A stretch of DNA of 64,000 bases from Sphingomonadales bacterium (GTDB taxonomy: Bacteria; Bacteroidota; Bacteroidia; UBA7662), in NCBI GenBank assembly GCA_016872215.1, contig VHAX01000007.1, positions 27,122 to 91,121 on the forward strand, written 5' to 3'. The position numbers were made by a program, and so were the translations under genes. Positions 59,748 through 64,000 of this stretch are shown piece by piece. How positions within the stretch are numbered: the first letter of the stretch is position 1; each line of letters begins with the position of its first letter. The notes under the pieces are model-generated. The model made no database searches and was not told where the DNA came from. It saw only the letters and a list, made by a program, of their open reading frames with translations.

Positions 59748-62213
59748 ATGATTTCCGTATTACATTTCTTTCTGTTTGTGCTGCTCCTGTTGCCAGTCGG
59801 TGGGTGCCGTCTTGCCCGGGGACAAGCTCCCGATGCTTATGTGGGAAGGGTAATTGACACAAGGGGTCACACACTCACTGGAGCTGTGGTTTATTCAGCT
59901 GAACAGAATTGGGGCGGGGTGACCAACGACAGGGGGATTTTTCGCATTCAACCCCCTCTTCAATTCCCCGTTACCCTTTATATCCGTCACCTTGGATATG
60001 AAGTTCAAGTCATCCATATCACAAAGTCTCATTCCCCCAACGACACGATTGATGTCGTTCTCAAACCCGTCTCCCTCATTTTAGGCGAGGTTCTTATAGA
60101 GGGAACTGAACCTTCTGAACCCTGGCACACTGGTCAGACCAGTGAACGAATGGATGGCGAGGAGCTGCGCCGGAATGGTAGCTTTACGCTTATGCAGGGA
60201 CTGGAGCGTCTGCCTGGAATTGCGCAGATGCAGACCGGGATCGGACTCGCCAAACCAGTAATTCGCGGATTGTCGTTTAACCGGGTGGCTGTTACCGACG
60301 GCAATATCCGGCAAGAAGGACAACAATGGGGGGTCGACCATGGGCTGGAGGTGGATCCCTTCCAGATCGATGAAGTTCGCATTGTGAAGGGGCCCGCTGG
60401 TCTGTTTTATGGTTCAGATGCCATGGCGGGTGTGATTCAGCTCATCCCCGTGCCCATAATGACCCAAGACAAACTGGAGGGTAGTGTTAGTGCTATCGGA
60501 CGCAGTGTAAATAATCATTTTGGGGCTCATGTTTCACTTCAGGGTGCCCTCGGTCACGCATGGGGTTGGTCGATTCGCGCCACGACACATACCTATTCCG
60601 ATTATAGGCTGCCGGCCGACAGCTTCAGCTACAACCGCTTTCGCATTCCCCTACCCGGTAGGCGACTCGACAACACAGCAGGTCGTGAGGCACATTGGGC
60701 TTTGGATCTTCGGCGTAGTCTGCCCCGCGGCTCTACCCAGCTCACCTATAAACGGTTTGGCCAAGAGCTTGGCTTTTTTCCAGGTGCCATAGGCCGTCCC
60801 CTCGGATACAAACTCAATCCAGGCTCCAGCAAAAACGATGTAGGTAGTCCACAACAGATCATTGTGCACCACCGAATGGGTTGGCATACCCAGCTGCAAG
60901 GAGATCGGGGCGATTGGGAAATCGACCTCGGAGGGCAATACAACGACCGCCGGGAATTGTCGAATCCGCATGCACACGGGCGGAGGTATCTCGACAGCAC
61001 CCAGCAGTTGAGTCACGGCATGTGGCTGGGCACAGCCTCCTGGAATCTCCGCTATCAGCCCCACCAACATGGGGCTTCACGGTGGATGTTGGGCAGCAGC
61101 GGGCAACTGCAGCAGAATCGAATCGGGGGATATGAGTTCCTGATTCCTGCCTACAAAGCGTCGCAGGCCGGCCTGTTTGTGGTCCGAAACACCGGTACCG
61201 CCACAGGTTGGGAGGTGCTCACTGGCCTCAGGGTTGATGTCTCGCGGCAGAGGAGCGATGCATACACCGACCGATACCTGTCAGACAGCGGCTTTGTGCA
61301 GCGAATCAGGGCACCAGCGCTTTTAAGAGGCTATCTGAGTGCCACGGGGTCGGGTGGACTGAACTGGACGGATGGTAAAGGAAGCGCCTTTAATCTACAT
61401 ATGGGCAACAGTTTTCGCCTGCCGGGACTACCTGAACTGGCGAGCAATGGTGTGCACCACGGCAGCTTTCGCCACGAGCAGGGCGACAGCAGCCTCAGGC
61501 CGGAGCAAGGCTGGCAGTTCGATGTGGGGGGAGAACATCAAACGGGTCGATGGAAATTGAAGGGATCGATCTATTTCAACTATTTTTCGCGTTACATCTA
61601 CCTACGCCCCACTGGCTATTTCAGCTTCCTGCCGGAAGGTGGACAAATATTTCGATACACCCAGGGACGCGTGCTGCACACAGGAGGTGAAGTTCAGGTC
61701 GATTATCGTCTGGATCTGGCGAACACAATTACGGCCACTGGAGAATATGTATGGATACAGAACACCTCGACCGGCGTGCCCCTGCCGTGGAGTCCGCCCT
61801 CCAGCCTTTGGCTGAGTTGGAAGCACAACATAAAACGTACCAAAGCCAGAGTTGCTGACAACCCATACCCGTCAACGGAAAACAAAAACGGAGGCGGCGC
61901 AAGCCTGAGTGGCGATTCTGCGTATACCCCAACCACACGAATGCCAGCCTCCGCTTTCCTCAACTTCGACTGGATTCTGGTAGCGGCGCAAAATCGGACC
62001 GACCGCAATGAGGAGCCCACATCTGGCTATAATCTGTTACAGCTGCAGGCTGGCTGGCAACAGCCGCTCAAAGGCCGACATATGCTTGTGGTGCGTCTGC
62101 AAGCGCACAATCTACTGAATCGGCGTTATTTCAACCACCTGAGTCGCTACCGCCTCATACAGTTGCCCGAACCGGGGCGCAATGTGCAGCTGATCCTTAC
62201 CCTTCATTTTTAG
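59748..62213 (+). CDS. TonB-dependent outer-membrane receptor with CarboxypepD_reg-like domain
   Basis: 821 residues from the ATG at 59748. After the signal peptide, the beta-sandwich GRVIDTRGHTLTGAVVYSAE leads into the plug domain (MQGLERLPGIAQMQTGIGLA, VIRGLSFNRVAVTDGNIRQE, VRIVKGPAGLFYGSDAMAGV) and a 22-strand barrel ending NVQLILTLHF. Such receptors import siderophores, vitamins or glycans with energy from TonB. The substrate cannot be told; the nearest SusD-like gene is not in the window. The gene's last bases overlap the stop of the truncated integrase on the other strand. Confidence 0.92.
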   Translation: MISVLHFFLFVLLLLPVGGCRLARGQAPDAYVGRVIDTRGHTLTGAVVYSAEQNWGGVTNDRGIFRIQPPLQFPVTLYIRHLGYEVQVIHITKSHSPNDTIDVVLKPVSLILGEVLIEGTEPSEPWHTGQTSERMDGEELRRNGSFTLMQGLERLPGIAQMQTGIGLAKPVIRGLSFNRVAVTDGNIRQEGQQWGVDHGLEVDPFQIDEVRIVKGPAGLFYGSDAMAGVIQLIPVPIMTQDKLEGSVSAIGRSVNNHFGAHVSLQGALGHAWGWSIRATTHTYSDYRLPADSFSYNRFRIPLPGRRLDNTAGREAHWALDLRRSLPRGSTQLTYKRFGQELGFFPGAIGRPLGYKLNPGSSKNDVGSPQQIIVHHRMGWHTQLQGDRGDWEIDLGGQYNDRRELSNPHAHGRRYLDSTQQLSHGMWLGTASWNLRYQPHQHGASRWMLGSSGQLQQNRIGGYEFLIPAYKASQAGLFVVRNTGTATGWEVLTGLRVDVSRQRSDAYTDRYLSDSGFVQRIRAPALLRGYLSATGSGGLNWTDGKGSAFNLHMGNSFRLPGLPELASNGVHHGSFRHEQGDSSLRPEQGWQFDVGGEHQTGRWKLKGSIYFNYFSRYIYLRPTGYFSFLPEGGQIFRYTQGRVLHTGGEVQVDYRLDLANTITATGEYVWIQNTSTGVPLPWSPPSSLWLSWKHNIKRTKARVADNPYPSTENKNGGGASLSGDSAYTPTTRMPASAFLNFDWILVAAQNRTDRNEEPTSGYNLLQLQAGWQQPLKGRHMLVVRLQAHNLLNRRYFNHLSRYRLIQLPEPGRNVQLILTLHF

Positions 62214-62775
62214 AGAAAGTCCGTTTTATGGCGAGAATCTGATTATTGACTTGCTCTAAAGGATTAGGTTTCTGCCAGTGTTCTTGCGTCGCCATCCAGT
62301 CTACAAAGCTCTTGAGGATGGTAAGTCTTCTATTGAATGTGGCTGCACAAATGGATTCACCGTTCAGTTTCTTGACAATACAACCCGCAGTCACCCTGCC
62401 CCACTTGCGTATCATATTTCTGGTAGAGTTATAGTTGGTGTACACTTCACAGTCCATCTGCTTAAACTCTTTGGTCCAATACTCAAAAATCTGTGTGAAT
62501 GATAGCTCTCTTGCAGAAAGTGCTGCCTTTTTCACACCCCGCATAGGTGCATACTTAAGTAAGGTTGGATCAAAGGTGCCAACAATCATATCCTGCTCTA
62601 TCTGCAAGGCTACCTTCTGTGCTTCCAGCAGGTTTAAGTCGCACCAGTAGGAAAGGCTCAATGAATAGCGCGCACCTAGATAACGCCACCTCAACCTGAT
62701 TCTACCCTTGTAATTGGATGCTGATACAGCACCCTTCCAAGATTTGTGACCCAAACGTGACCCAAAACCACTCAT
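62197..62775 (-). pseudogene. Truncated tyrosine integrase (N-terminal domains only)
   Basis: 192 residues from the ATG at 62775. The arm-binding domain of the DUF3596 type (VSASNYKGRIRLRWRYLGAR, IVGTFDPTLLKYAP) and the core-binding SAM-like domain (LSFTQIFEYWTKEFKQMDCE, TFNRRLTILKSFVDWM) are present. The catalytic domain with the R-H-R-Y residues is absent. The frame ends (RTFSKNEG and stop) inside the last codons of the TonB-dependent receptor gene, so the integrase is cut at that point. It lies next to tRNA-Ala, a usual integration site, and is the only trace of a mobile element. The open frame continues upstream through the tRNA, but that part is not protein-coding. Confidence 0.8.
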
Positions 62776-62830
62776 TGTGCAGGGTGGATTTGAGGTTGGA
62801 ACAAGAAGCAGCAAGGGACTATAAACACAA

Positions 62831-62853
62831 AACCCCTTGAAAAACAAGGGGTT
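62831..62853 (-). terminator. Hairpin after tRNA-Ala, probable terminator
   Basis: 9-bp stem AACCCCTTG / CAAGGGGTT with a 5-nt loop, followed by TTTT on the minus strand; 14 bp after the encoded CCA of the tRNA. Confidence 0.5.
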
Positions 62854-62869
62854 AAGTTCTGATGGTTGG

Positions 62870-62943
<74 letters not shown>

Positions 62944-62974
62944 GAAGGACTGCAAATATCGTTCAAGAGAGGCG

Positions 62975-64000
62975 TTATTCAGCCAAGAGTCCAGCTTGTT
63001 CCATGCAGGATACCGCCCTTGACGAGGCCGTCAAGGTTGAAGAAGGCTCCGAGCCTCCCATGGATGGAGCCAAAATGGTCCGTAAAGCCGCATAGGCTTC
63101 TCGCTGAGCCAGCGCGTCAGGCATTGGTCGTCCATCAGCAGAAGGCAGCAATTTGATAAGATCCGCCCTCAGAACCTGCGCGGTCATCTGACCCTGCAAT
63201 CGCTCGCGTATAGCCTCCCTGCCCAGAATCAAATTCACGAGGCTGACATAGGGTACCTTAACCAAGGCCTTGCCCAAACGGTAGGACAAGGGATTGACTT
63301 TGTAAACCGCAACCATAGGGCAGTCCAAGAGAGCGGCCTCTAAGGTTGCAGTCCCCGAAGCCACCAAGGCAGCGTCGGAACAAGCCAACAAATCCCGGGT
63401 CCGATGGGTAAGCAGGACGCTTCCCGAGCCCTCTTTGTGGGATCTAAGCCTTGTGTTAAGAATGGCCTGGTACACCGACGAATCGACACCTGGAGCCATG
63501 GCCACAACCGCGACAACTCCCTGCAGGGAACTTATCGTTTCCAACAGAATGGGTAGGTGTTTGCGAATTTCCTGCAACCGACTTCCAGGCAACAAGGCCA
63601 CCCAAGAAGAAGACACATAGGCAGGCTCATTCTTGGCCAAAGCCTCGCGTTGTTTTCGCTTCTCGGCAGCAGGGTAAGGCCTGCATCGATCCGCCAATGG
63701 GTGTCCTACGTAGTGCACCGAGACACCGCGTTGAGCATACCAATCTTGTTCAAAAGGCAATATGCATAACATTTGATCAACACTGTCCCGTACCGTTTGA
63801 ATTCGACCCTCTTTCCATGCCCACAATTGGGGAGAAATATAATACACCACTTTGATGCCCAATCCTTTGGCATATTTTGCTATGCGCAGGTTGAAGCCGG
63901 GGTAATCGATCAAGATCAGCAAATCCGGGGCAAAGGATTGGATGTCGTTGCGGGCTTCTTTGAGCAAACGAAGGATGGTACGCAAATTACGCAGTACCTC
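62975..64000 (-). CDS. lpxB: Lipid-A-disaccharide synthase, N-terminus beyond right edge
   Basis: 341 residues are visible and the frame is open to the right edge (EVLRNLRTILRLL and onwards). LpxB motifs: LILIDYPGFNLRIAKYAK, VVYYISPQLWAWKEGR, YVGHPLADRC, ALLPGSRLQEIRKHLPILL and ALVASGTATLEAALLDCPMV. It joins UDP-2,3-diacylglucosamine and lipid X to the lipid A disaccharide at the inner membrane, showing that the organism makes lipopolysaccharide. The last 30 residues are Ser/Ala-rich and unlike the family, a variable tail. Confidence 0.94.
   Translation of the reverse strand, partial: EVLRNLRTILRLLKEARNDIQSFAPDLLILIDYPGFNLRIAKYAKGLGIKVVYYISPQLWAWKEGRIQTVRDSVDQMLCILPFEQDWYAQRGVSVHYVGHPLADRCRPYPAAEKRKQREALAKNEPAYVSSSWVALLPGSRLQEIRKHLPILLETISSLQGVVAVVAMAPGVDSSVYQAILNTRLRSHKEGSGSVLLTHRTRDLLACSDAALVASGTATLEAALLDCPMVAVYKVNPLSYRLGKALVKVPYVSLVNLILGREAIRERLQGQMTAQVLRADLIKLLPSADGRPMPDALAQREAYAALRTILAPSMGGSEPSSTLTASSRAVSCMEQAGLLAE

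Overview
The window comes from a member of the Bacteroidota. It carries the complete gliding/type IX secretion core porP(sprF)-gldK-gldL-gldM-gldN, a giant secreted protein with a type-B T9SS sorting domain, several domain families largely confined to this phylum (DUF4296, DUF4271, DUF3822, DUF6702, DUF2911), and promoters of the phylum's TTG / TAnnTTTG type rather than the -35/-10 type. Base composition is near 50% GC by eye. I cannot fix the order or genus. No prophage, insertion sequence or CRISPR array is visible, but there is one truncated integrase beside a tRNA-Ala gene.

Layout. 1-5 kb: a sodium/solute symporter (cut by the left edge) follows a large secreted PIG-L deacetylase, then a DUF2911 protein. 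5-7 kb: enoyl-CoA hydratase and an AIM24-like protein. 6.8-13.1 kb: a carotenoid block on the minus strand (ECF sigma factor, crtI, crtB, a crtD-type desaturase, a CruF-type hydratase) with an SRPBCC gene upstream. 13.2-21.8 kb: a zone of gene decay holding an internally deleted iron-sulfur photolyase, a broken cryptochrome-DASH and a GlgE-like remnant, between intact genes for proline dehydrogenase, CoA-transferase subunit A, MutS2, a DUF4296 lipoprotein and a YggS-type PLP protein. 21.8-27.3 kb: tyrS, kynurenine monooxygenase, a cyclase-family hydrolase and hemW. 27.3-34.6 kb: gldN-M-L-K, porP, hemD and DUF4271. 34.7-36.1 kb: crtZ and a CarH/LitR-type B12 photoreceptor regulator. 36-48.4 kb: housekeeping and envelope genes (DUF3822, rsmD, coaD, NUDIX, pyrE, sugar transferase operon, pcm, apbE, YqgE, pdxH). 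48.6-51.2 kb: a response regulator/histidine kinase pair. 51.3-58.2 kb: tRNA-Lys and an overlapping operon from a glcD-type oxidase to the giant T9SS protein. 58-64 kb: a 2-oxoacid dehydrogenase E2, a TonB-dependent receptor, the truncated integrase, tRNA-Ala and lpxB (cut by the right edge).

How it fits together. The most interesting system is a probable light-responsive carotenoid module now split over two loci about 22 kb apart. A B12-binding MerR regulator keeps the residues that contact adenosylcobalamin in CarH and overlaps crtZ. An ECF sigma gene, whose promoter lies inside a 13-bp perfect inverted repeat, precedes crtI-crtB-crtD-cruF. The enzyme set predicts a monocyclic 1'-hydroxylated carotenoid of the saproxanthin/myxol type, but no lycopene cyclase is visible. 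The two photolyase-family genes beside the module are both wrecked by internal deletions, so the pigment and light-sensing arm seems to have been kept while the local photorepair genes were lost.
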